Shown in pieces: positions 1 to 10,357 of a stretch of 44,281 bases of DNA. Source of the stretch: a virus. Position 1 is the stretch's first letter; each line of letters opens with the position of its first letter. The stretch is from positions 1 through 44,281 of the IMG/VR virus record IMGVR_UViG_3300030108_002375; one strand, written 5' to 3'. The position numbers were made by a program, and so were the translations under genes. The notes beneath the pieces were generated by a model. That model was not told the DNA's origin and did not search any database. It was given only the letters and a program-made list of their open reading frames with translations.

Positions 1-998
1 TTTCTATTTAAATAACTAAAGTCTTCATCACCTTTAACATACTTGTGATATGGTAATAAATAAGAACCATAAGCATGAAGCCAGAAGTTATTTTTGTAAT
101 GATAAAAGTCAAAACCGACAACAGGTGAAACTACACCAAACTCATCTAACTCACCCCAAACTTCGTTGTTGTATCGATTAATTAAGTTTTCAAAAACCGT
201 ATCACGGAACTGTAAATCAGTATAAGCTACTACGTTTCCTTGCGGATCATACCAATAGTAATCATATACTTGTTCACCATCAATATCAATAGTAACCCAT
301 TGATCAGTAAAACCATAATTATAACCTAATTGATACCAGTAGTTAACAGGCCAACCGTTTTCATCAGTTTCATTTAACCATATTTCTATAGGATTATAAC
401 CATAAGGTCTTTGATGAGTACGGAACATAGCACCAGCATTTAAAGAAAACTTTTCACCAATAGGTAATTTAGCTCTTAGCTCTGCTGATTTATAGTTAAA
501 ATTAATTTTACCTTGTTTTCTACTTTCTATCTTAGCAATATGGTATTTACCACTATGTTTTAAGAAATATCGATGATTTTTAAATACTTCATCTCTGGAT
601 CTTTCTTTTTCAACATGTACTAGATATTCAAAACCTTTAATCGGTGAGTTAGAAGCTGCTAAACCTACGTTAGATTCAGTTCCATCGTAATAGTTTTTGC
701 CTTTAACCTCATAATCAAACCTAGCAATTTTTCTAATACCAAAACCATAGCGATAATCATAGTCATAATAGTCTGTACCATCAACTACAACTGGCGGTTC
801 ATAGAGGTTGCCACTAGGATTAGTTCTTACAAAATAATCTTTAGGTTGTTCCTTAGGATTTTGTATATCACCTGCTAAATAAATTGTACTATACTCAAAT
901 AGATCTTCGTATATACTTTTAAATAAACCTTTTTTATCTTGAGCATTAGCAGAGACCGCAAATACCGCCGCAAAGAGGACAGTTAAAATTTGTTTCAT
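1..998 (-). CDS. Exported envelope-associated protein, C-terminus cut by window edge
   Basis: An open frame runs from an ATG at 998 off the left edge, giving 332 complete codons without a stop. Residues 1-20 form a clear Sec signal peptide: MKQ, a hydrophobic core, then an AxA-type cleavage site (ANA before QD). The mature part is rich in Tyr, Asp and Phe and has alternating hydrophobic/polar stretches around residues 160-230, such as AELRAKLPIGEKFSLNAG, as in outer-membrane beta-strands. Its start overlaps the stop of the upstream gene as ATGA, so the two are probably translationally coupled. It lies after the ejection-protein genes at the end of the late transcript. The function is not recognised; an outer-membrane or periplasmic protein that alters the host surface is an inference. 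Confidence 0.8.
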   Translation of the reverse strand, partial: MKQILTVLFAAVFAVSANAQDKKGLFKSIYEDLFEYSTIYLAGDIQNPKEQPKDYFVRTNPSGNLYEPPVVVDGTDYYDYDYRYGFGIRKIARFDYEVKGKNYYDGTESNVGLAASNSPIKGFEYLVHVEKERSRDEVFKNHRYFLKHSGKYHIAKIESRKQGKINFNYKSAELRAKLPIGEKFSLNAGAMFRTHQRPYGYNPIEIWLNETDENGWPVNYWYQLGYNYGFTDQWVTIDIDGEQVYDYYWYDPQGNVVAYTDLQFRDTVFENLINRYNNEVWGELDEFGVVSPVVGFDFYHYKNNFWLHAYGSYLLPYHKYVKGDEDFSYLNR

Positions 999-1228
999 TG
1001 TTCATTTTTTCTTTTTTTACGTTTTTTTCTTTTTTTATTTTCCCACTCTGTAACAATGTAAGTTTGAATAGTTATTTCCTTAGGTTCTACACAGTGATTT
1101 GTTTTAATTACTTTTACTTTATAGTTAGGTAATTTTTTTTCTTCTATTGTTATACATTTTTTTATTACTTCTTGTGAAAATGTACTAATAGAAAATAATA
1201 ATAATAAGATTAAAATATATTTTTTCAT
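995..1228 (-). CDS. Small exported protein with basic C-terminus (77 aa)
   Basis: The protein starts with a textbook signal peptide (MKKYILILLLLFSISTFSQ); the FSQ ending is common in Flavobacteriia. The mature chain is about 58 residues with two cysteines (Cys25, Cys46), which could form a disulfide in the periplasm. It ends in a very basic Lys/Arg run at residues 65-74. There is no lipobox cysteine at the cleavage site, so it is not an obvious lipoprotein. It overlaps the next gene by 4 bp (ATGA). The function is unknown; a periplasmic partner of the following exported protein is only an inference. Confidence 0.75.
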   Translation of the reverse strand: MKKYILILLLLFSISTFSQEVIKKCITIEEKKLPNYKVKVIKTNHCVEPKEITIQTYIVTEWENKKRKKRKKRKNEQ

Positions 1229-1287
1229 TTTATTTATAATTTTTAAACATTAATTTATATAAAAGCTTATTCCAAGCTTCTTGTATT

Positions 1288-4200
1288 TTATCTACCACCA
1301 GTTTTAATTTGATTTTTATTTTTTTCTTCATCTTTTTTCTTTTTTTCTTCTAATGCAATTATTTTTTTAATTCTATTCTCCTCGTACTTTAACTCTCTAA
1401 TCTCTTTATTTGTTAAGCCAAGCTCTTTTAATCTTAACTTTTGATCTTTAGTAGAAGTACTTTTCTTCATTTCAATAACTTTATTTTGAAGCTCAAGTTC
1501 AGGTGTCATCTCTACTGGTTCTTCAACACCGTAATAAGGAAGTCCTACATCCCAAGTGCTCCAACCTAATGCTAGTGCTATTTTCTGCCATTTTTCAGAA
1601 TTATCACTAAGTATCATACGGGTGTTATTTATTTTTTGCAATGCTCTATCAGCTGGTATATTTGTCGTTGCCGACACTACTTGTGCTGTAGCTAAATAAG
1701 CTGGATTATTTAAATTAAAACCTTGCTCTTGTATAGCTTGTCTTTCCCAACTAAAAGTATTTGCTGCAGATATTAATTTTCTAGCTTTTACATCAATAGG
1801 TGGTGAAAAATCAAGTAAATCATTAATTGCTTTTCTAAATTCTGGAGAATCTTTACCGTTTTCTTCTGCTATTGTTATTAAAGAATTTTTAAGAGCAACA
1901 GCTATAGATCCTTGATAACCTAAACCTCCAAGTAAAGAATCAACCATACCATTAGCTGTTCTAGCTCCTCTATCTGTTCCATCGCCATCTTCATCGAATG
2001 CTTCAGCCCAAACCGCATTTTGTAAACCATTAAATAATAAATTTTGAGCAGCACCGTAATACATTATTTTAGACACATTAGTTTTCCAGTCACCTCTACC
2101 CGCTACTAAATCTTGAGTAGATCTTTTTATTATACGAGCATATTGCATAGGCGTGTTTTTAAAAGCTAAAATTAATCTACCAGCGCCACTAGCTTGTTGT
2201 TGACTAATTCTCATAGGACTACTAGACTGTTGGTTTTCTTCTGAAATTTTTCTAAAATCATCAAAAGCTTTACGTGTAGCTTCTTCTGTGCTTAAACCTT
2301 GTTTTTCATAAGTGTTTATTCTATTTCTATAAAAAGTAGCACCACCACTAGCAATTGCAAAACTATCAGCACCTCTAGTTAAAATAAAACCTTTATTAAG
2401 TAAATAAGCTACAGCTCCTTTTGCTCCACCTTCTTTTGCAACATCTGCTATTTCTGATTCACTTACATTAATTTGAAGACCTTCTCTTCTATTAACAAGA
2501 TAATCTGAATTAAATAATGTTGTAAAATCTTTCCAATATTGTTTTTGATTTGCAAAAGCTTTACCAGCGTTATATAGATTATTATCACCCCAATTTAAGT
2601 AATTTACCGCAGATATTGTTTGTAGCGCAGCAGATCTAGTATTTAAGAACATTGTAGCACCAACAGAACCATTAACCCAATCAAGCATATTGTTAACAGT
2701 TCTTGATCCACCAATAGGTCTATTGTTTCCGCTTTTCATACGTCTAAGCATATCATCTAATGCTTCAACATATTTATCTCCAAAAGCATATCTAAGCTTT
2801 CTTTTATTAGCATCGGAAAATATAATATCAACATTTTCTTGCCATTCCTGTAAATACTCAGCTCTATTTACTTTATTTATCTCGCCCATTACATCTGTAG
2901 TCATAGTACCAGCTATCCAATTTTTATCTGGTTTAGGGTATTGTTTACCTTTTTGTATCTTCATGACTTCTTGAACAAAAATATTAAGATCTGCATTTTC
3001 TTGTACAAATTTATTTAATGCTTTTGCATCTCTTTTAGAAAGGCCAGGTATTTCCATACCTTGTTCTGTCCATATGGCAACTCTAGCAGCATCACCAAAA
3101 CTAAAACCACCAATACCAGTTTCTTCATTCATTGATTTAGGTAGTTTAGTCAATTTCTTTTTAAGCTCTTTAAAATCACTAGAAGCGGCTATTTTAGCAG
3201 ATTCAATTTTTCTTTCAGCCATGTTAAATGGATCAATTAAATTTTCTTGATAAAACTGCATCATGTTGTCACCTGCTTTACCTTTTGGCAAGGTTGCATA
3301 TAATAAACCATTAAAATCTTCTGCTGAGTAACCCATAAAGAAATTAGTAAACATGTTTTGATTTTTACGCTTACCCATTGTTTGAGCTCTAGCTTCAGAT
3401 ATTTGCCAATCAGCTCCAACTTTATTACCAAGCTCAGTTGTTCTAAGTTCTAAGTTTTGATTAAATATATCATTAAACTCTTTAGGTTTAGAACTTAATC
3501 TCGCTTGAACTGGTCCATCAATTTGCAATACATCTATAACGCCTTGTACAGCTTTAACATTTGGCAGTATATCATCTGCAAATAGAAAATCATTATAACC
3601 TTCCGCGCCTTTATTAATAAACCAATTTGCTTTTGCTGCGGGTGTACCATTTCCTAATCCTATAATATTTTCTACTGGTATATCTATACCTTTTGATTTC
3701 AACCACGCCTGCATTGGAGCTGCAAATTCTTTTGGCCTTGCGCTTAATACAAACATGTTTTCGCCTCCATGCTGTTTGTATTGCTCTAGGTATCTTTTAA
3801 AAGCAGGTCCTTCTACCCCACCTTTTATAGACATAAATTCATCAAAATTAAATTTAGCTCCTTCTGACTCTAATTGTTTAGCTTGAGCACCAAACTCATT
3901 TGGATTTAATTCAAATTTTGTACCATCAGGCATTTCAACTTTTACTTTACTTTTTGTAACAACTAATGTTTCGTCTGCATCAAAAGCTGTTAAAGATTTT
4001 TTAGGTTGATTTAGTTTTCTACCATTTCTAGCGGCGGCATCTGTTTGAGCTAAATGATACATTAAACCTTCAACAGTATCTAAATTAGGAGATTTACCTC
4101 CAACATATTGTTTTTTAGATTTACTTAAATTAGCTTCAACACTAGGCTCTAACAACATAAAGGTATCCATTTGTTCTTTAGCTGTTTTCCTAGTTAAAAA

Positions 4201-7200
4201 TAACGGACTGTCTACATCCAATATACCAGCTTCAGACTCAATAACTCTTTGTATTAATCTACCTTGTTCACTAATTACAATAGGATTATCTGAAAATTTT
4301 GGCTTTACAACTACATTATAATCTTCAGCATCAGTTTTATATGTCCATTTTCCATCTTCACCTTTATATTCTCTACCTATTTTATTAGGATTAGCAGTAA
4401 GATACTCATTATAATATCTATATCTTGGATCTGGCACTTTGCTAAAATCACCTGTTTTTAAAGCCTCTTCCCATGCTTCTTTAAACTTAGGATGCAGACC
4501 ATCAGCTGGACCATATCCTTCAATTGTTTCACCGGTATATCTATTAACAGTTATAGTACCTTGATCTATTATATCTTTTGTTTCTTTGCTAACTTTTATT
4601 TGAAAATAATTATCTTTTGCCCACTCTTTAAAACCTTCATAAACTTTATCGCTACCACTTATAGCTCTAGCAAAACCATCAGCAAAGTTACCATACTGAA
4701 AAACATGTTCTTCTCTACCTTTAACACCAGGTCCAACGCCTTTTTCTGAACCTAATACAGTAGCAAAACCTCTAAACGGATGATTCGTGGCATTACCAGT
4801 ATAAATCATGCTAATTAAAGCTCCAAATTTATCAGGATTTTCTTTATATATTTCTCTAAACTTATCAAATATTAACTCTTTACCCTCTTGAATATCTTCA
4901 TATTCTTTTTTATTTTGCTCTAATTTACCTAGTGTTTGAGTTTTTAAAGCAAGTTCCATTTTTCTAGATTGTTCAGGATCTATTTGTATTTCTCTATCAG
5001 CTATTTCTTTATTTAGCTCAGTGTTTAATATTTCAAGTTCTAATATACTTCCTTCTTTATTAGCTTTTATATAATCTTCAACTTCTTTTGTGTACCCAGA
5101 TTCTGGATCATTTTCGTTTTTATAAAGCCCATATTTATTTACAACATCTTGAAGTTGACGGCTAACACCTACCATTTTTCCACCTGTACCACTAGCTCTA
5201 GTTGGAACTCTTATACCTCCAGTTCCTAACCATTTTACTATTTGATTAGTTAAAGGACCAAACTTATCTGCTAATTGGTTTAATGTAAGATCTCTATACA
5301 TTTTAACTCTTTCTTTAGAATCAGTTGGTAATGGTGGTAATCCTTTTTCAGATAAATATTCATTAAAAGTAGTTTCAAATGTTTTTTTGCTAGCAGCTAA
5401 AGATCCATATGGTGCTTCTATAATTTCTTCTGCGGTTACCGTTTCTTCTTTTGGTTTGCTAAATCTACCGCCCATTTGAAGTCTTTCACCTTGCGTACTA
5501 GTTCTTTCAAGTATATTATTACGCATGTGCATATCAGTAGCAAACTTTATACTAGCTTGTAAATCACCTCTATATATAGGTTTACGTTTACCATCTTTGC
5601 CTACAGCGTTAAACTCTATACCGTTTACTGTAACGTTTTTACCCTGTAATATATCTCTATAATCTTTTAATGTACCTACAAGATTACCTTCAGCATCATA
5701 CATTGCTTTGCCAAGCTTGTTTTGATAAACACCAGTACCTCTTCCAAGCATGTCTATTGTTTTAGGTAGTCTAGCAAAATCAGAAGCTGAATTATCAATC
5801 AAAAATTGTCTAAGTCTAATTAAAGCGTTTTCATCTTTTTTAGGGAAGTTTCTCGCCTTTTCTGTAAGACCCGTAACTGTTTCAATACCAAACATATTCG
5901 CGTAAAGCTCTGCTATTTCTTTAGGAACTTTTGCGTCTTTAAACTTGCTTATATCTACGCCTTCAAAATTTCTTTCAATTACCTCTGTTATATGTTCATT
6001 TATTATTTCGTTGTCAGATTTACCTTCGCCTCTTTTCTGATCTATTACTTCTTGAGCAATACCTAAAGTACCTAAAGCTTCAGGTTTATATATTGTTGTT
6101 GATGTAGGTGTTTTCGCAAGTCCTTCAGTATCAGTAGGTCTTTCTTCTGTTAACACCATTTCTTCAGTTTCTACAACTTCTTTACCTTGTTCTTTTCTTT
6201 GATCAGCACTGTCAGTAATTGTTTCTTTTTCTAGTGTTTCATAAAACTTTTGAGCTTTAGGTTTTATGTTTGCGTAAAAGAAATCACTAAACTTAATACC
6301 TCTATCTGGATTAAATCTTCTTAATATACCTGTAAAATACTGTTGAACAAAACTTTCAAACTCTTCTTGAGTTTTAGTACCTTTACCAACATTAAATTTA
6401 AGAGCATCAGCAGACATAGTAAACATTTGATCTAATAAATTTTTAGGTATATTAGTTTGACTGTTTATAGTAGGATTATTCTCTTTAAACTCCAATATTA
6501 ATTCATTAGCATTTTTCTTAGCAGATCTTGTTGTTTCTACAGGAACAGTACTAACTTCTTCACCTTTTGCTTTAGCAGCATCTCTAGCAAACTGCTCAAC
6601 TTGTATAGCCGCATTTTCTTTACCTTGAGCAAAACCTTTAATCATATCAAACATTTGCTTACCAGTGACATTTTCTGGATCAACGTTTTCTAAGCCTTTT
6701 TGTTTTAAGAAAGGTACAAAACCTTTTAATTTTTCACCAAGCTCTTCTGTAAAGGTTATTCTTTTACTTTTTATTAACTCTGATAAAACAGATAGATTTT
6801 CTTCATACCACTCGTTTTGTGGTCTTTTAGTATCATATCTAGAGCTAACCTCTGCATCTAAAACAGCTCTTTGATTATCTGATAATTGAGCCAAAGTATC
6901 GTCTATAAGCTTAATACCCTCTTCAGTTACTTTGTTATTATTATCTTTTAAAGAATATAATAAAAACTTATGAACATCTTCATGGTTTTTGCTGGTAAAA
7001 TCTTTAATCTTACTAGCAACTTCTAAGTTTATAAAAGCTTCACCTGTTTTTGGGTTTATAACTGCTATTTCTTCTTTAACATTTTGAGCTTTAATTTCAC
7101 CAGCTTCAACCCATTTATTAAAACTATCTTGAAACTCTTGTTTTGAAGGCTTAGTAGTTGTTTTTCCACCAGGTAAATCATATTCCATGGCTAACTCTTC

Positions 7201-10200
7201 TGTTAATACTTCTAAGTTTTCTTTTTTAATTTTACTTTGTAAAGCATCATAAATTGTTCCGCCTTTAGAATATTTAAATATTTCTAATTTTAAAGCATCT
7301 GCATCACTTTTTATATTTATTTTTTCACTTTCACTAAGACCTTCGCTTTTTAATCTATTTTCTAATGTTCTTAATCGATCATCAAGCTCTTCTTTTTTCA
7401 TCAAAAAGTCATAAGCTTCTTTTCTTGTTTTAGGATTTGAAGTGTAAAATTCACCTTGAGCTGTAAAACCAACTCCATTTTCCATATAAAAAGCACCGCC
7501 GCCGTTTAGCTGGTGTTGTATGTATCTGTTGCGTAATAAATAATTTTTTAATGTATTATAAGCTGGTGTTCCAGGCTCTATACCTAATCTTTCGGCTATT
7601 AATCTGGTTGGAGTTCCTGGTTGACCTAGTATATCTGATTCTGTTTCAGTTAATTTTGAACCAGCTTTTATTTTGTTTGATATTATAAATAGTTGATCAT
7701 CCGTTATTAATTTACCATCCGGCTTTTTTCTATTTTCTTTTATAATATCTGACACTTCGTTAAGAGCTAATTGATTTTTTAGCTTTTGACTATTGTTTAA
7801 TATTTTATTAAAAGCAGCTTCATATTCCGTCGAAGACATGCTTTCTTTTTTCTTTTTTAATTCTTCTAAAGCTTTTGCTTGAGCATTAATAACTTTTTCA
7901 TAAGAATCTGCTTTAGGATCTTTTATAATATTATTGTCTATACCTAATTCTTTTGCTGCATCTCTTGAGTCTTTTGTCAACCTACCTTTGTTACTTAATC
8001 TAATAAAGCTGTTTTGAAAAGAGTAAGATATATTTTCCATACCTTTAACGCCTTTACCAACTCTACCCATTACCATCATTTTGATAGTTTCCTCTACATG
8101 CTTTTCAAATAAGTTAGAACCCTCTGCTTCTAGACTTTCTAAATAATTACCTGTATCTAAAACAAAAGAGCTAAACGCGCTACCTGTTTGATATGCAAAT
8201 GCACCTGCTTGAGCCTCACCAGTTCTTGTAACAACTTTGCTAAGTGTAGGGTCTTTCATTAAACGCTGCATTATAGGTGTATAACCAGCTACATATCTAG
8301 TATTAAGATATGTTGAAAAGCCTTTAAATATAGCTTGACCAAAAGGCATAGAAGCACCAAATAAAGCAGAATCTAACTCGCTTTCACCGTCTTCACCATA
8401 TAGTTTTGTTGTCATGGCAAAGTCAGCGGCTTCACCTATAGACTTAGCTGTTAAATCTATAGCTGTTTTAGCCCAAGGACTGGTAGCATAAACGCCAGAT
8501 CTTGCGCCTATTTCTTGAAACAGCTTTGTAGCTCTTTGTCCACTAACAGGTGACACTTTTCTCGTTAAACCTAATTGAGCTAAAAATCCTCCAAAAACAA
8601 CTAAACCTCTATTTATTTTATTTCCAAAATTTTGATCTAATTGATCTGTTATTTCTTCTGGACTTATATCAAAACCTATATCATTTAAAGCGTCAGCAAA
8701 TAAATTTTTTCTTTCATTTGTAGTAACTATATTGTCACCAAACATATTCATAGCTTCATCAACAACCTCTGCCGCTTCAATAGAACTTTTCATGAATATA
8801 GGATTTCTATTTAATTGCATTGCTTGATTAAAAACAACATAACCATTTAGAGCTTCATTATAAGCAGACGCTAGCGGATGTGAAGATGGTATTTCTTTTA
8901 AACCAGCTGGTATTTCACCTGTATTTATAAATTCAGTAATTTTTTCTATAAGTCCTTTAGGTAATAAACCGTTTTGAGATCTTAAATTACCAATTGGATA
9001 AGTAAAATCAATATCACCTGTATTCCAATCAGGGTGGCTTTCAAGAAGCATTTGAGTTTGATCTGGTGAATAAATACCACTTTGACTTTCATAAAACTCT
9101 TCGGTGTATCCTGTTATATTACCTTCTTCATCTCTAATTACACCAGGAACAACACCAGGTATACTAGAAACACTATCCATACCTGTAAATCCTGTTCTAC
9201 CTTTACCAAAAGCATTATTTAATTCTCTAACATCTTTAGATAACGTTAAAAGTTTGTAATACTGTGTTTCTAATCCTTCTTGAAGATCTTCGTATTCAGT
9301 TGTTATAGCTAGTTCTTCTGATTTTTCATAATTAACTAAATCTTTAGTTGTAGCTTTATCTATACCTATAACTTCACCTGTAGTAGTGTCATATAGTTTA
9401 GTACCATAATTTCTTTCTTCGGCTAGTTGTTCAATTTTTTGACCCAACGCTTCTTTTTCATCATTATCGTCGCTCATAGAATTATAAAGATCATTAAGTT
9501 TTTTAAACTCTAATTCATCTTCATCTAAATATCTTTCGCCCCAATTAAATATTTGATCATATTCCCAGTTCCATTTATCTTTAACTTCTTTCATGCCATT
9601 AAAAACACGTCTACCTTGAAGATCTGGTAGATTTACAGGCGCAATACCTTTATAAATATCTTGGAAATAAGCACTTTCACCCTCTTCTAATCCAGCAAAA
9701 TATTTATCTTTTATTTTTCTTTGTGCTTCAGTGTCATTTGTAAACATCCAAGTTGTCTGGTTGTTTCTATCTTCACCCATAGCCCAATGCGCTGGTTGTT
9801 TAAGTTGGTCATTTAAATAATCATCAATAGCTACTTCATTACCACCTAAAACAATAGGCTCATTTAAATCATAAGTATTTTCATTTGGACCTCCTAAATC
9901 TTGAGTATAAGTATTATTAGCTTTAGCCCACTCACCTAATTTTTTAAGACCACTTGTATCATATTTATCATTTATATTTGTCCAAACATCAAGACCAAGA
10001 TGTTCACCCATTGCAACAGGGTCATAAGGATTGTTACCTACAATTTCTACTTCTTCTAATTCAACTTCTGGTTGTTCTAATGTTTTTTTATCATAAGAAT
10101 CTAATGTATTTTGTATGTCTCCTATACTATAAGAAAATGAATTATTATTAAATGAAGTGCCTAAATTAAATTTACTATAATCAATACTTGTAAAATAATT

Positions 10201-10356
10201 AGAACTTGCTTCACCAGTTGTTACAACTTCTTCAACTTCTTCAACTTCTGGTTGAGGATTTTCTTTCTTCCATATTTGAGCTAATCGAAAAATTTGTTCA
10301 TCATTCAATCCCTCATCATATAAAGAACTTATATAGTCTAATAAGTTGTCCGCCAT
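1288..10356 (-). CDS. Giant polyvalent internal virion / ejection protein (3022 aa)
   Basis: This is by far the largest gene and the last of the tail/ejection block, the position where podoviruses encode large proteins injected with the DNA. Several motifs can be seen. HEDVH at 1125-1129, with Glu1185/1186 downstream, resembles a zinc-metallopeptidase site. Residues 1340-1375 (FNPDRGIKFSDFFYANI) resemble sigma-70 region 2. Residues 2115-2275 carry all HAD phosphatase motifs: D2126-A-D2128-E-T2130, Ser2205, Lys2242 and D2261-D2262. The C-terminal 500 residues have hydrophobic, Gly/Ala-rich helices, and the tail is strongly charged (Lys/Glu). Such mosaics are known as phage large polyvalent proteins. 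No DFDGD-type RNA polymerase motif was found, so a crAss-like virion RNA polymerase is not supported. The start ATG lies 1 bp after the preceding stop. Confidence 0.8.
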   Translation of the reverse strand: MADNLLDYISSLYDEGLNDEQIFRLAQIWKKENPQPEVEEVEEVVTTGEASSNYFTSIDYSKFNLGTSFNNNSFSYSIGDIQNTLDSYDKKTLEQPEVELEEVEIVGNNPYDPVAMGEHLGLDVWTNINDKYDTSGLKKLGEWAKANNTYTQDLGGPNENTYDLNEPIVLGGNEVAIDDYLNDQLKQPAHWAMGEDRNNQTTWMFTNDTEAQRKIKDKYFAGLEEGESAYFQDIYKGIAPVNLPDLQGRRVFNGMKEVKDKWNWEYDQIFNWGERYLDEDELEFKKLNDLYNSMSDDNDEKEALGQKIEQLAEERNYGTKLYDTTTGEVIGIDKATTKDLVNYEKSEELAITTEYEDLQEGLETQYYKLLTLSKDVRELNNAFGKGRTGFTGMDSVSSIPGVVPGVIRDEEGNITGYTEEFYESQSGIYSPDQTQMLLESHPDWNTGDIDFTYPIGNLRSQNGLLPKGLIEKITEFINTGEIPAGLKEIPSSHPLASAYNEALNGYVVFNQAMQLNRNPIFMKSSIEAAEVVDEAMNMFGDNIVTTNERKNLFADALNDIGFDISPEEITDQLDQNFGNKINRGLVVFGGFLAQLGLTRKVSPVSGQRATKLFQEIGARSGVYATSPWAKTAIDLTAKSIGEAADFAMTTKLYGEDGESELDSALFGASMPFGQAIFKGFSTYLNTRYVAGYTPIMQRLMKDPTLSKVVTRTGEAQAGAFAYQTGSAFSSFVLDTGNYLESLEAEGSNLFEKHVEETIKMMVMGRVGKGVKGMENISYSFQNSFIRLSNKGRLTKDSRDAAKELGIDNNIIKDPKADSYEKVINAQAKALEELKKKKESMSSTEYEAAFNKILNNSQKLKNQLALNEVSDIIKENRKKPDGKLITDDQLFIISNKIKAGSKLTETESDILGQPGTPTRLIAERLGIEPGTPAYNTLKNYLLRNRYIQHQLNGGGAFYMENGVGFTAQGEFYTSNPKTRKEAYDFLMKKEELDDRLRTLENRLKSEGLSESEKINIKSDADALKLEIFKYSKGGTIYDALQSKIKKENLEVLTEELAMEYDLPGGKTTTKPSKQEFQDSFNKWVEAGEIKAQNVKEEIAVINPKTGEAFINLEVASKIKDFTSKNHEDVHKFLLYSLKDNNNKVTEEGIKLIDDTLAQLSDNQRAVLDAEVSSRYDTKRPQNEWYEENLSVLSELIKSKRITFTEELGEKLKGFVPFLKQKGLENVDPENVTGKQMFDMIKGFAQGKENAAIQVEQFARDAAKAKGEEVSTVPVETTRSAKKNANELILEFKENNPTINSQTNIPKNLLDQMFTMSADALKFNVGKGTKTQEEFESFVQQYFTGILRRFNPDRGIKFSDFFYANIKPKAQKFYETLEKETITDSADQRKEQGKEVVETEEMVLTEERPTDTEGLAKTPTSTTIYKPEALGTLGIAQEVIDQKRGEGKSDNEIINEHITEVIERNFEGVDISKFKDAKVPKEIAELYANMFGIETVTGLTEKARNFPKKDENALIRLRQFLIDNSASDFARLPKTIDMLGRGTGVYQNKLGKAMYDAEGNLVGTLKDYRDILQGKNVTVNGIEFNAVGKDGKRKPIYRGDLQASIKFATDMHMRNNILERTSTQGERLQMGGRFSKPKEETVTAEEIIEAPYGSLAASKKTFETTFNEYLSEKGLPPLPTDSKERVKMYRDLTLNQLADKFGPLTNQIVKWLGTGGIRVPTRASGTGGKMVGVSRQLQDVVNKYGLYKNENDPESGYTKEVEDYIKANKEGSILELEILNTELNKEIADREIQIDPEQSRKMELALKTQTLGKLEQNKKEYEDIQEGKELIFDKFREIYKENPDKFGALISMIYTGNATNHPFRGFATVLGSEKGVGPGVKGREEHVFQYGNFADGFARAISGSDKVYEGFKEWAKDNYFQIKVSKETKDIIDQGTITVNRYTGETIEGYGPADGLHPKFKEAWEEALKTGDFSKVPDPRYRYYNEYLTANPNKIGREYKGEDGKWTYKTDAEDYNVVVKPKFSDNPIVISEQGRLIQRVIESEAGILDVDSPLFLTRKTAKEQMDTFMLLEPSVEANLSKSKKQYVGGKSPNLDTVEGLMYHLAQTDAAARNGRKLNQPKKSLTAFDADETLVVTKSKVKVEMPDGTKFELNPNEFGAQAKQLESEGAKFNFDEFMSIKGGVEGPAFKRYLEQYKQHGGENMFVLSARPKEFAAPMQAWLKSKGIDIPVENIIGLGNGTPAAKANWFINKGAEGYNDFLFADDILPNVKAVQGVIDVLQIDGPVQARLSSKPKEFNDIFNQNLELRTTELGNKVGADWQISEARAQTMGKRKNQNMFTNFFMGYSAEDFNGLLYATLPKGKAGDNMMQFYQENLIDPFNMAERKIESAKIAASSDFKELKKKLTKLPKSMNEETGIGGFSFGDAARVAIWTEQGMEIPGLSKRDAKALNKFVQENADLNIFVQEVMKIQKGKQYPKPDKNWIAGTMTTDVMGEINKVNRAEYLQEWQENVDIIFSDANKRKLRYAFGDKYVEALDDMLRRMKSGNNRPIGGSRTVNNMLDWVNGSVGATMFLNTRSAALQTISAVNYLNWGDNNLYNAGKAFANQKQYWKDFTTLFNSDYLVNRREGLQINVSESEIADVAKEGGAKGAVAYLLNKGFILTRGADSFAIASGGATFYRNRINTYEKQGLSTEEATRKAFDDFRKISEENQQSSSPMRISQQQASGAGRLILAFKNTPMQYARIIKRSTQDLVAGRGDWKTNVSKIMYYGAAQNLLFNGLQNAVWAEAFDEDGDGTDRGARTANGMVDSLLGGLGYQGSIAVALKNSLITIAEENGKDSPEFRKAINDLLDFSPPIDVKARKLISAANTFSWERQAIQEQGFNLNNPAYLATAQVVSATTNIPADRALQKINNTRMILSDNSEKWQKIALALGWSTWDVGLPYYGVEEPVEMTPELELQNKVIEMKKSTSTKDQKLRLKELGLTNKEIRELKYEENRIKKIIALEEKKKKDEEKNKNQIKTGGR

Positions 10357-10357
10357 G

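Noticed and set aside
1288-10356. Giant protein as a crAss-like virion RNA polymerase
   Set aside because: No DFDGD-type catalytic motif was found; EDGDG near the C-terminus lacks the needed surroundings.
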